From Actinomadura violacea (GTDB lineage Bacteria; Actinomycetota; Actinomycetes; Streptosporangiales; Streptosporangiaceae), in NCBI RefSeq assembly GCF_017573465.1, contig NZ_JAGEPF010000046.1:16137-80136 (forward strand): a stretch of DNA of 64,000 nucleotides. The letters are read 5' to 3'. Of the stretch, positions 1 to 8,737 are shown piece after piece (positions within the stretch are counted from its first letter, which is position 1; each line of letters opens with the position of its first letter). Under the pieces are notes generated by a model. It was not told the origin of the DNA. It saw nothing but the letters and a program-made list of their open reading frames with translations, and did no database searches. The translations under genes and the position numbers were made by a program.

Positions 1-1
1 G

Positions 2-289
2 GGCGTCCCGGCGCGGTCGGTGCTGCTGCGGCACGCGCTGCGCAACGCGGCGCCGCCCTGGCTGACCTCGCTCTCCCTGGCCTTCGTCGCGATGCTCGGC
101 GGCGCGTTCATGGTCGAGAAGGTCTTCGCGCTCCAGGGCCTCGGCACCCTGGCGGTGGACGCGACGGTCGCCGGCGACCGGCCCGTGATCATGGTGCTGG
201 TGCTGCTGACCGGCGGCATGGTGATCCTGGTCAACCTGCTCACCGACCTCGCCCAGATGTGGCTCGTCCCGAAGGCGCGCACGGCATGA
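2..289 (+). CDS. ABC transporter inner-membrane permease (DppB/OppB type), 3' part only
   Basis: The window opens inside this gene; about 95 C-terminal residues remain. They fit the end of a BPD-type (binding-protein-dependent) dipeptide/oligopeptide permease: two hydrophobic segments around ALRNAAPPWLTSLSLAFVAM and IMVLVLLTGGMVILVNLLTD, with the EKVFALQGLGTLAVDA stretch typical of DppB-family C-termini. Its stop overlaps the start of the next gene (ATGA), so it is the upstream member of a DppB-C-D-F set and should form the channel with the permease half of the following fusion. The substrate-binding protein is expected to the left, outside the window. Substrate cannot be read from the permease; the neighbours suggest a sulfated glycoconjugate, which is inference. 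Confidence 0.85.
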   Translation, partial: GVPARSVLLRHALRNAAPPWLTSLSLAFVAMLGGAFMVEKVFALQGLGTLAVDATVAGDRPVIMVLVLLTGGMVILVNLLTDLAQMWLVPKARTA

Positions 290-2124
290 GCGCCGCACCG
301 GCGCGACGGGCGTCCCCGCTGCGCGCCGCCGTCCGCAACCCGCTCACCGTGGCCGGGCTCGTCCTGCTCGCCGTCACGCTCACCGCCCTCGCCGCCGCGT
401 TCGTCATCGGGTGGGTGGACCCGTCGGGCCCGGCGAAGGCGAACCTGCACGGCCTCAACGCCCCGCCGGGCACCCCCGGGCACCTGCTGGGCACCGACAA
501 CGGCGGCCGCGACGTCCTGATCCGCCTGGTGGCGGCCACCAAGGCGACGATGCTCGGCGCGGCCGTCGCCCTCACCGTCGCGGTGGCGCTCGGGGTCCCG
601 GCCGGGCTGGTCGCCGGCTACCGCGGCGGGTGGGCCGAGACGGCGCTGGAATGGCTGGCCGGGCTGGCGATGTCGCTGCCCTCGCTGATGGTGCTGATGG
701 CGATCATCGCGGGTCTCGGCACCTCGATGTGGATCAGCATGACGGCGCTGGGCTGCATGATGGCCCCGGCCGTGTTCCGGCTCGTCCGGGCGCAGGTGCA
801 CGCGGTGCGGCGCGAGCTGTACATCGACGCGGCCAAGGTCGCGGGGCTCGGCGACGCCCGCATCATCGCGCGCCACGTCCTGCGCGTCGTCCGGGCGCCC
901 GTCGTCCTGATGGTCGGCGTCATGTCCGGCGTCGCCGTCACGGTGCAGACCGGACTCGACTTCATCGGCCTCGGCGATCCGTCCACGATCACCTGGGGCC
1001 GGATGCTCAGCGAGGGGTTCGAGGCGCTGGACACCAACCGTCTGCTGTTCGTGTGGCCGGGGCTGGCGATGGTCTCGACCGTCATGTCGTTCCTCCTGCT
1101 GGGCAACGGGGTCCGCGACGCGCTCCAACGCGCGGACACCGCGACGCGGCCGCGCGGGCGTGACCGTTCGCCGGCGTCCCGGCCCGTCCCGCCCGCCGTT
1201 CCCGGTCCGAGGCCGAAGCCACCCCGTCCGGACGAGCTGCTCAGCGTGTGCGACCTGGTCGTCGGCTATCCGGACGGCTCCGGTGGACTCGTGGAGGTGG
1301 TTCGCGGCGCCACGCTCGGCCTGAACGCCGAGAGCACGCTGGGGCTCGTCGGCGAGTCCGGCTCCGGCAAGACGCAGACAGCCTTCGCCCTGCTGGACCT
1401 GCTGCCCCGGCAGGCGACGATCCTCTCCGGCGAGATCCGGCTCGACGGCGTGGACCTCCTGAGCCTGCCGCCGGCGGAGCGCGAACGGACCGTCCGGCGC
1501 ACGATCGCCTACGTGCCGCAGGAGCCGATGAGCAATCTCGATCCGGCCTTCACCATCGGCCACCAGCTCACCGAGCCGCTCCGGGCTCGGGGCGTCGGCC
1601 GGGCCGAAGCGCGGGCCCGCGCCCGCGGTCTGCTGGCCCGGATGGGGATCAGCGACCCCGACCGCGTCATGCGGTCCTACCCGCACCAGATCTCGGGCGG
1701 CATGGCACAGCGCGTGCTGATCGCCGGAGCCGTCGCGACGGAACCGCGGATCCTCGTCGCCGACGAGCCCACCACCGCCCTGGACGTGACCGTGCAGAGC
1801 GAGATCCTCGACCTGCTGCGCGGGCTCCAGGCCGAGATGCGCATGGCGATCCTGCTGGTGACGCACGACCTCGGCGTCGTCGCCGACCTGTGCGACGACG
1901 TCGCCGTGATGCGGGCCGGCCGCGTGGTCGAGACGGCACCGGTGGACGTCTTCTTCCGCGCCCCGGGCCACGAGCACTCCCGCGCCCTGCTCGCCGCCGT
2001 GCCCGACGAAGGCCACGTGCGACCCGACTACGACGCCGAAGCGGCTTCGGCGGCGTGGGACCTCGCGTACGCCCGCAAGACCTCGGCGTCGCCCGACAGG
2101 AGCCTTGGAGGTGCCGGCCGGTGA
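286..2124 (+). CDS. ABC transporter permease-ATPase fusion (DppC + DppD)
   Basis: About 612 residues. Residues 1-290 are a DppC-like permease with an N-terminal membrane segment and the inner-membrane transport block; residues about 315-600 are an ABC ATPase with Walker A GESGSGKT, a signature loop reading SGGMAQR, Walker B ILVADEPTTALD and the switch histidine region LLVTHDLG. The two are in one uninterrupted frame joined by a Pro/Arg-rich linker (about residues 285-315). This fusion is a known actinobacterial arrangement for dipeptide/nickel-type importers. The ATG at 286 is chosen because it overlaps the upstream stop as ATGA; a GTG at 259 is in frame but lies inside the previous gene. The stop overlaps the next GTG in turn, so translation is coupled. 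Confidence 0.9.
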   Translation: MSAAPARRASPLRAAVRNPLTVAGLVLLAVTLTALAAAFVIGWVDPSGPAKANLHGLNAPPGTPGHLLGTDNGGRDVLIRLVAATKATMLGAAVALTVAVALGVPAGLVAGYRGGWAETALEWLAGLAMSLPSLMVLMAIIAGLGTSMWISMTALGCMMAPAVFRLVRAQVHAVRRELYIDAAKVAGLGDARIIARHVLRVVRAPVVLMVGVMSGVAVTVQTGLDFIGLGDPSTITWGRMLSEGFEALDTNRLLFVWPGLAMVSTVMSFLLLGNGVRDALQRADTATRPRGRDRSPASRPVPPAVPGPRPKPPRPDELLSVCDLVVGYPDGSGGLVEVVRGATLGLNAESTLGLVGESGSGKTQTAFALLDLLPRQATILSGEIRLDGVDLLSLPPAERERTVRRTIAYVPQEPMSNLDPAFTIGHQLTEPLRARGVGRAEARARARGLLARMGISDPDRVMRSYPHQISGGMAQRVLIAGAVATEPRILVADEPTTALDVTVQSEILDLLRGLQAEMRMAILLVTHDLGVVADLCDDVAVMRAGRVVETAPVDVFFRAPGHEHSRALLAAVPDEGHVRPDYDAEAASAAWDLAYARKTSASPDRSLGGAGR

Positions 2125-2972
2125 GCCTGCTGGAGATCGAAGACCTGGTGGTGCGCTATCCGGGGCGGGGCCGCCGCGCCGCGCCGTTCACCGCCGTCGA
2201 CCATGTGACGCTCGACGTCCGCAAGGGGGAGACGGTCGGGCTCGTCGGCGAGTCGGGCTCGGGCAAGACCACCGTGGGCCGCGCCGTCCTCGGGCTCGCG
2301 CCCGTGTCGTCCGGCCGCATCCGCTACGACGGCGGCGAGATCCACGCCTGCACCCGGACCGGACGCAGAGCGCTGGCGGCCCGGATACAGGTCGTGTTCC
2401 AGGACCCGTACACCTCCCTGAACCCGGCGATGAGCGTGGCGGACATCCTCAGCGAACCGCTGGTGGCGGCGGGCGCCGGGAAGGCCCGGGCGCGCGGGCG
2501 CGTCGGCGACCTGCTCGACCGGGTCGGGCTGCCGTCCGACGCGGCGGACCGGTACGCCCGCGAATTCTCCGGCGGCCAGCGGCAGCGGGTCGCGATCGCG
2601 CGGGCCCTGGCGCTGGACCCCGAGCTGGTCATCTGCGACGAGCCCGTCTCGGCCCTGGACCTGTCCACCCAGGACCGGATCCTGCGGCTGCTGCTCGACA
2701 TCCAGCACCGGACCGGCATCGCCTACCTGTTCGTCTCGCACGACATCGCCGTCGTGCGGCATCTCAGCCACCGGGTGGCGGTGATGCGGCGAGGGAAGGT
2801 CGTGGAGTTCGGGACCTGCCGCCAGGTGACGTCCGAACCCGCGCACGGCTTCACGGAGGAGCTCCTGCTGGCCTCTCCCGTGGCCGACCCGCTCCGGCAG
2901 CGCGAGCGGCGGGAGCGCCGCCGCGCCCGCCGGCGCACCGACGTGGACCCGCGGCGACAAGGAGCGTCCTGA
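2121..2972 (+). CDS. ABC transporter ATP-binding protein (DppF/OppF type)
   Basis: 283 residues, a complete second ATPase for the importer. Visible motifs are Walker A GESGSGKTT, signature FSGGQRQRVAIARAL, Walker B LVICDEPVSALD and the H-loop LFVSHDIAVV. The Q-loop region VVFQDPYTSLNPAMS is the classic OppF/DppF sequence. The GTG start at 2121 forms a GTGA overlap with the upstream stop, and the stop at 2970-2972 overlaps the ATG of the sulfatase-GH3 gene by one base (TGATG). That tight linkage ties transport to the downstream sulfatases and is the main basis for inferring a sulfated substrate. The C-terminal tail (about residues 260-283) is Arg-rich and replaces the usual oligopeptide C-terminal motif. 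Confidence 0.92.
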   Translation: MSLLEIEDLVVRYPGRGRRAAPFTAVDHVTLDVRKGETVGLVGESGSGKTTVGRAVLGLAPVSSGRIRYDGGEIHACTRTGRRALAARIQVVFQDPYTSLNPAMSVADILSEPLVAAGAGKARARGRVGDLLDRVGLPSDAADRYAREFSGGQRQRVAIARALALDPELVICDEPVSALDLSTQDRILRLLLDIQHRTGIAYLFVSHDIAVVRHLSHRVAVMRRGKVVEFGTCRQVTSEPAHGFTEELLLASPVADPLRQRERRERRRARRRTDVDPRRQGAS

Positions 2973-5900
2973 TGAAGGCCATCATGGTCATGTTCGACAC
3001 GCTGAACCGGCGTTTCCTGCCGCCCTACGGTGCGCAGGGGATACACGCCCCCAATTTCGAACGGCTCAGCCGGCATGCGGCGACGTTCGACAACTGCTAC
3101 GGCGGCAGCATGCCGTGCATGCCCGCACGGCGGGAACTGCACACCGGCCGGTACAACTTCCTCCACCGTTCCTGGGGGCCGCTCGAACCGTTCGACGATT
3201 CGGTCCCCGCGCTCCTTTCCGGTGCCGGCGTCTACACGCACCTGACCACCGACCACTACCACTACTGGGAGGACGGCGGCGCGACGTACCACAGCCGGTT
3301 CGACAGCTACGAGCTGTTCAGGGGCCAGGAGGGCGACAAATGGAAGGGGCAGGTCGCTGACCCCGACATGCCGGACAGCTCGCTGGGCCGGGCCGGGTCG
3401 CTCGGCTGGCGGCAGGACTGGATCAACCGGCGGCACATGCCGACCCCGGAGACCCACTCCCAGACCCGGACGGTGGACGCCGGCCTTGAGTTCATCGAGA
3501 CCAACCACGGCAGCGACCGCTGGTTCCTGCAGATCGAGTGCTTCGACCCGCACGAGCCCTTCTTCAGCTACCCCGAACATCGCGCTCACTATGTGCACGA
3601 CTACGAGGGCGAGCATTTCGACTGGCCCTCCTACGGGCGCGTCGTCGAGGACGAGGGGACGGTCGCCCATCTGCGCGCCGAGTACTCCTCCCTGCTGACC
3701 ATGTGCGACATGTCGCTGGGTCGGGTGCTGGACGCGATGGACGCCCACGGGCTGTGGGACGACACCATGCTCATCGTCTGCACCGACCACGGCCTCCTGC
3801 TCGGCGAGCACGGATGGTGGGGCAAGTCGGTGCAGCCCTGGTACGACGAGAACATCCACACCCCGCTGTTCATCTGGGATCCGCGCAGCGGCGTCCGCGG
3901 CGAGCGCCGGGAGAGCCTGGTGCAGACCATCGACTTCGGGCCGACGCTGCTGGAGTACTTCGGCGTGGAGCGGACCGCCGACATGCGTGGGGTGCCGCTG
4001 GCCGCCACCGTCGCCACCGACCGTCCCGTCCGCGAGGCGGGCCTCTTCGGCAACCACGGCGGCCACATCAACGTGACCGACGGCCGGTACGTCTACATGC
4101 GGGCGTGCGCGACGCCCGCGAACCGGCCGCTGGACGAGTTCACGCTCATGCCCGCGCACATGACGGCCCGGTTCTCGCCCGCGGAACTGCGCGGCGCCGA
4201 GCTGGCCGAGCCGTTCTCCTTCACCAAGGGGGCGCCGGTGCTGCGCGTCCCCGGGCTGGGCTGGGGGAGCCCCCACCATTTCGGGACGCTCCTGTTCGAC
4301 CTCGAGAACGACCCGGAGCAGCGCGAGCCACTGGCCGACGACGAGCTCGAACTGCGGATGGCCGGGCTGCTGGTGGAGCTGATGCGGGAGAACGACGCCC
4401 CGGCCGGCCAGTTCGAGCGCATGGGCCTGCCCGCCACCGGGGACGTGGGCCCCGACCACCTCCTGGCCCGGGCGCAGCGCGAGCAGGCGGCGTCGTCGTC
4501 GGCTCCGCTCCCTCCTCCCGAGCTGTTCCGGTCCGAGGGCCTGGGCGTCCTGACCGAGCTCGGCAGGCTGCTCGACGATCCCCGTGGACGCCAGGTGATC
4601 GAGAGGCATCTGCCGCTGCTGGCCCATGAAGGCTTCCGGCCGAAGATCGCGCACTTCTCGCTGTACAAGCTGGCGGTGACGACCCCCTCCATCAGCGTGG
4701 AGTTGCTGCACAGGATCGAAGCCGAGCTGGCGCCCGCTCCCTGCGGTGCCGACACCGAGCGCGCCCTCCGCGACCGCGTGAGGCTGCTCGACCTCCCTTC
4801 GAAGGTCCGGCTCCTGACCGGCGCGGACTTCTGGACGCTACCCGGCGACCCCGTCGTGGGCCTCCGCCCGCTGGTGCTCTCCGACGGCCCGGCCGGTGTC
4901 CGCGGCGAGGCGCGGGCCGGCTGGGAGCCGTCGCTGAACCTCCCGTCCGGCAGCGCGCTCGGCGCGACGTGGGACGCCGGCTGCGCTCGGCGGTACGGGG
5001 ACCTCCTCGGTGAGGAGGCGCGCCGGAAGGGCGTCGACGTCGTCCTCGGACCGACGATCAATCTGCACCGCTCTCCGTACGGGGGACGCCACTTCGAGGC
5101 CATGTCCGAGGACCCGCTGCTCACAGCGGTGCTGGCGGCGTCGTACGTCGAGGCCCTGCAGGCGCACGGCGTCGCCGCCTGCCCCAAGCACTACGTCGCC
5201 AACGACTACGAGGTGGACCGGCACACCGCCAGTTCCGAGGTCGACGAGCGCACCCTGCACGAGGTCTACCTCGCCCCGTTCGAACGCGCGGTGACCGAGG
5301 CCGGCGCCTGGGTGGTGATGTCGGCCTACAACGCCGTCAACGGCACCACGATGAGCGAGCATCCGCTGCTGCGCGACCCGCTGAAGTCGGCGTGGGGGTT
5401 CGACGGCCCGGTCCTGTCCGACTGGGTCGCGGTGAAGACGACCGACGAGTCGGCCCGCTCCGCACAGGACCTCGTCATGCCGTCCGTGCTCAGCCCCTGG
5501 GGCGACGCCCTCGTCGGCGCCGTGCGGGCGGGGAGGGTGCCCGAGGCCGCGGTGGACGAGAAGGTGCTCCGCCTCCTGCGCCTCGCGGCCCGGGTGGGCG
5601 CGGTCGACGGCGTCGAGGCGGCACCGCGCGAGACGGTGACGCGCGCCGATGCGGCCGCCGCGGCCGAGGCGGTCACCGGTCTCGCGGTCGAGAGCATGGT
5701 GCTGCTCCACAACGACGGCGTGCTCCCGTGGGCGCCGGCACCGCGCTCCATCGCCGTCATCGGCCCGTCCGCCCTGGCCGCCCGCACCCAGGGCGGCGGC
5801 AGTGCGGCGGTCACGCCGGAGCACGTGGTCTCGCCCCTCGACGGCCTGCGCAGCAGGTTCCCCGACGCGGACATCGACTTCCACATCGGCACCGCCGCTC

Positions 5901-7183
5901 CGAACGGGGTACTCCCGCTCGTCCCGGACCGGATGCTGGACCCGGTCTCGGGACGTCCCGGCATGCGCGCGACCCTCACCGACGCCGCGGGGAACACGCT
6001 CTTCGACGAGGTCGGGAACCGCAGCGAGGCGTCCTGGCTGGGCACCCTCCCGGACGGCGCGACCACGCTCGTCCTCCGGACCCGGTACACGCCGGAGTCG
6101 TCCGGGAGGCACCTGCTCGGGGCGGCCTGCACCGGCGCGGTCCGGGTCGACCTCGACGGATCCACCGTGATCGAGGAACACCGCACCACCGGCGACATCG
6201 CCCGCGCCCTGTCGGCCCCGCCGGTCGCGACCGTCCCGGTCGAGCTCACCGCGGGGGCGCCGGTCGACCTCACGCTGACCTACGACCTGACGACCGCGCT
6301 GCCGATGGTCTGCACGGTCGCCCTCGGGCTGGCGCCCCTCCCCGGGACGGAGGAGGAGATGATCACCGCCGCGGTCGCCGCCGCCGAGCGGTCCGAGGCC
6401 GCCGTGGTCGTGGTCGGGACCGGTCCCCGCGACGAGAGTGAGGGCTTCGACCGCACGACGCTGGCACTGCCGGGCCGCCAGGACCGGCTCGTCGACGCCG
6501 TCACCAGGGCGAACCCGCGCACCGTGGTGGTCGTCAACGCCGGCGGCCCGGTGCTCATGCCCTGGCGCGAGCAGGCCGGCGCGGTCCTGCTGGGCTGGTT
6601 CGGCGGGCAGGAGATGGGCACCGCGCTGGCGCGCGTCCTGGCCGGGGATGCAGAGCCCGGCGGACGCCTGCCCACCACCTGGCCGGACGACGAGGAATCG
6701 GTGCCCGTGGGCCCGGACCGTCCCGTCGCAGGGAAGGTCCACTACACCGAGGGCCTTCACGTCGGCCACCGGGCGTGGCTGCGTTCCGGCGCGCAACCGG
6801 CGTACTGGTTCGGGCACGGCCTGGGCTACACCAAATGGAACCTGTCCGGCCTGCGCGCCCCGGAGCGCGTCGCTGCGGGCGCCGACGTCCCGCTCTCGCT
6901 GACGGTGGAGAACAGCGGCGAGCGTCCCGGCAAGCAGGTGGTGCAGGTCTACCTGAGCCGGGACGAGAGCGAGATCGAGCGCCCGGTCCGCTGGCTCGCC
7001 GGATTCGCCGCCGTCCGGCTCGGCCCCGGCGAACGCCGCACCGTGCACATCGACGTCCCGGGACGCGCCCTGGCGGCATGGACGGGCTCGGGCTGGTGGC
7101 ACGAACCCGGGACCTTCCAGGTGCACGTCGGCACCAGCATCGCCGACGCCCCGCTCACCGCCCGGATCGACGTCACCGCCTGA
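2972..7183 (+). CDS. Sulfatase fused to GH3 beta-glycosidase
   Basis: 1,403 residues in one frame. Residues 1-510 are a type I sulfatase: metal-site region MVMFDTLNRR, the formylglycine site C49-M-P-A-R, a second metal motif VCTDHGLLLGEHG, and the C-terminal LLFDLENDPEQ block. Residues 510-590 form a linker domain. Residues 600-1403 are a complete family 3 glycoside hydrolase: N-terminal barrel with PKHYVANDYE and the nucleophile D817 in VLSDW, a PA14-like insertion (about 985-1105), the GH3 C-terminal domain (WFGGQEMG) and a fibronectin III-like end (about 1290-1403). No signal peptide, so a cytoplasmic enzyme is expected that removes sulfate and then a terminal sugar. Start chosen at ATG 2972 with AAGGAG upstream and overlap with the ATPase stop. 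The fusion is unusual; substrate unknown. Confidence 0.9.
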   Translation: MKAIMVMFDTLNRRFLPPYGAQGIHAPNFERLSRHAATFDNCYGGSMPCMPARRELHTGRYNFLHRSWGPLEPFDDSVPALLSGAGVYTHLTTDHYHYWEDGGATYHSRFDSYELFRGQEGDKWKGQVADPDMPDSSLGRAGSLGWRQDWINRRHMPTPETHSQTRTVDAGLEFIETNHGSDRWFLQIECFDPHEPFFSYPEHRAHYVHDYEGEHFDWPSYGRVVEDEGTVAHLRAEYSSLLTMCDMSLGRVLDAMDAHGLWDDTMLIVCTDHGLLLGEHGWWGKSVQPWYDENIHTPLFIWDPRSGVRGERRESLVQTIDFGPTLLEYFGVERTADMRGVPLAATVATDRPVREAGLFGNHGGHINVTDGRYVYMRACATPANRPLDEFTLMPAHMTARFSPAELRGAELAEPFSFTKGAPVLRVPGLGWGSPHHFGTLLFDLENDPEQREPLADDELELRMAGLLVELMRENDAPAGQFERMGLPATGDVGPDHLLARAQREQAASSSAPLPPPELFRSEGLGVLTELGRLLDDPRGRQVIERHLPLLAHEGFRPKIAHFSLYKLAVTTPSISVELLHRIEAELAPAPCGADTERALRDRVRLLDLPSKVRLLTGADFWTLPGDPVVGLRPLVLSDGPAGVRGEARAGWEPSLNLPSGSALGATWDAGCARRYGDLLGEEARRKGVDVVLGPTINLHRSPYGGRHFEAMSEDPLLTAVLAASYVEALQAHGVAACPKHYVANDYEVDRHTASSEVDERTLHEVYLAPFERAVTEAGAWVVMSAYNAVNGTTMSEHPLLRDPLKSAWGFDGPVLSDWVAVKTTDESARSAQDLVMPSVLSPWGDALVGAVRAGRVPEAAVDEKVLRLLRLAARVGAVDGVEAAPRETVTRADAAAAAEAVTGLAVESMVLLHNDGVLPWAPAPRSIAVIGPSALAARTQGGGSAAVTPEHVVSPLDGLRSRFPDADIDFHIGTAAPNGVLPLVPDRMLDPVSGRPGMRATLTDAAGNTLFDEVGNRSEASWLGTLPDGATTLVLRTRYTPESSGRHLLGAACTGAVRVDLDGSTVIEEHRTTGDIARALSAPPVATVPVELTAGAPVDLTLTYDLTTALPMVCTVALGLAPLPGTEEEMITAAVAAAERSEAAVVVVGTGPRDESEGFDRTTLALPGRQDRLVDAVTRANPRTVVVVNAGGPVLMPWREQAGAVLLGWFGGQEMGTALARVLAGDAEPGGRLPTTWPDDEESVPVGPDRPVAGKVHYTEGLHVGHRAWLRSGAQPAYWFGHGLGYTKWNLSGLRAPERVAAGADVPLSLTVENSGERPGKQVVQVYLSRDESEIERPVRWLAGFAAVRLGPGERRTVHIDVPGRALAAWTGSGWWHEPGTFQVHVGTSIADAPLTARIDVTA

Positions 7184-7225
7184 CCTTCCCCGCGCTATGC
7201 GATCGCTTCGGAACGGACACCGACC

Positions 7226-8701
7226 ATGACACGACCCAACTTCATCATCTTCATGCCGGACCAACTGCGCGCCGACGCGGTGGGAGCCTTCGGCAATCCG
7301 CTCGCGCGCACACCCAACCTCGACCGGTTCGCCGCGTCGGGAACGCTGTTCACACAGGCGTTCGCGCAGCACTCGGTGTGCTCCCAGAGCCGCGCCTCGA
7401 TGTTCACCGGCTGGTACCCGCACGTCGCGGGGCACCGCACGCTGACCAACCTGATCAAACCGTGGGAGCCGAACGTCTTCCGCAGCCTCAAGGAGAGCGG
7501 CTACCACGTCGCCTGGCTCGGCCCCCGCGGCGACACGTTCGCCCCCGGCGCGACCGAGCTGAGCGTCGACGAGTACGGCTTCTGGGTGGCCCCGTCCGTC
7601 CGCAGCTTCGGCGGCCCCGAAGAGGACCCCGACGAGCTGTGGAGCCGGCTCTTCTACAGGGGCCGCCGCGACGAGGACGCCGCGCTCGACTACGACGAGG
7701 CGGTGGTGCGCTCGGCGGAGAAATGGCTGCGCAACCCGCCCTCCGAGCCGTGGGTCCTGTTCCTTCCGCTGCTGTTCCCGCACTGCCCGTTCACCGTGGA
7801 GGAGCCGTGGTTCTCGCTGATCGACCGGTCGGCCATGCCCGCCCCGGCCGTCCGCGACCCGCGCGACGGCGGCCATGAACCGCGCTTCATGGCCGCGATC
7901 CGCGAGCGGTACGGCACCGGACGGGCCACCCTTGAGCACTGGCAGGAGCTGAAGGCGACCTACTACGGGATGGTCTCGCGGGTCGACGACCAGTTCGGAC
8001 GGCTTATGCGGGCCGCCGAGGACGCCGACCTGCACGATCGCACCGTCAGCCTGTTCTTCACCGACCACGGCGAGTACCTCGGCGACCATGGGCTGATCGA
8101 GAAATGGCCTGCCGGCCTGAACGACTGCCTGGTCCGCGAGCCGCTGATGATCGGCGGCGGCGGGCTGCCCGGCGGGCGGCGCTCCGGGGCGCTGGTGGAG
8201 ATGGTCGACCTGGTCCCCACGCTGCTCGAACTGGCCGGAGTGAACGCGGAGTACACCCACTTCGGGCGGAGCCTGGTGTCCCTCCTGACCGACCCGGACC
8301 GCCCGCACCGGACGCACGTCTTCTCCGAAGGCGGCTTCACCCTGGACGAGGAGCCGCTGCTGGAGCGCAGCCCCTTCCCCTACGACCTCAAGGCCGCCCT
8401 CCAGCATGAGGACACCGCGCTGGTCGGCAAGGCGACCGCCGTGCGCACGCACGAGTGGACGTACGTGTACCGCCTGTACGAGGCCGACGAGCTCTACCAC
8501 CGTCCGAGCGACCCGAACGAACTGCGGAACCTGGCCGCCGACCCGGACCGCGCCGATCAGGTCGCCGCGCTGCGCGAGGAACTGATGCGCTGGCAGATGG
8601 CCACGAGCGACGTCGTCCCCTGGGAGCCCGACCCCCGTTTCCCGCCCGTCGAGCTGACGCCGGTCGAGGAGCAGGCGAAGGCCCGGATGATCGCCGGCTG
8701 A
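7226..8701 (+). CDS. Sulfatase, type I (alkaline phosphatase fold)
   Basis: 491 residues. The N-terminus NFIIFMPDQLRADAVG carries the first metal ligands of the sulfatase fold, followed by LARTPNLDRFAASGTLF and the active-site stretch with C52-S-Q-S-R. The usual consensus is C-x-[PA]-x-R; a Gln at the third position is a deviation, but Cys and Arg are kept. The second metal motif is FFTDHGEYLGDHG near residue 275. No signal peptide. It lies 42 bases after the sulfatase-GH3 gene with a GGAACGGA ribosome site and 36 bases before the FGE gene, so it should be co-expressed and modified by that enzyme. I infer a cytoplasmic sulfatase acting on another sulfate position of the imported substrate. 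Confidence 0.92.
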   Translation: MTRPNFIIFMPDQLRADAVGAFGNPLARTPNLDRFAASGTLFTQAFAQHSVCSQSRASMFTGWYPHVAGHRTLTNLIKPWEPNVFRSLKESGYHVAWLGPRGDTFAPGATELSVDEYGFWVAPSVRSFGGPEEDPDELWSRLFYRGRRDEDAALDYDEAVVRSAEKWLRNPPSEPWVLFLPLLFPHCPFTVEEPWFSLIDRSAMPAPAVRDPRDGGHEPRFMAAIRERYGTGRATLEHWQELKATYYGMVSRVDDQFGRLMRAAEDADLHDRTVSLFFTDHGEYLGDHGLIEKWPAGLNDCLVREPLMIGGGGLPGGRRSGALVEMVDLVPTLLELAGVNAEYTHFGRSLVSLLTDPDRPHRTHVFSEGGFTLDEEPLLERSPFPYDLKAALQHEDTALVGKATAVRTHEWTYVYRLYEADELYHRPSDPNELRNLAADPDRADQVAALREELMRWQMATSDVVPWEPDPRFPPVELTPVEEQAKARMIAG

Positions 8702-8737
8702 GCCATGCGCGCCGACCATGTTCGGAAAGGACAGCCG

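Noticed and set aside
2972..7183. Suspicion that the sulfatase-GH3 fusion is two genes
   Set aside because: No stop, no internal start with a ribosome site and no frame change was found between the domains; codon bias is continuous through the linker.
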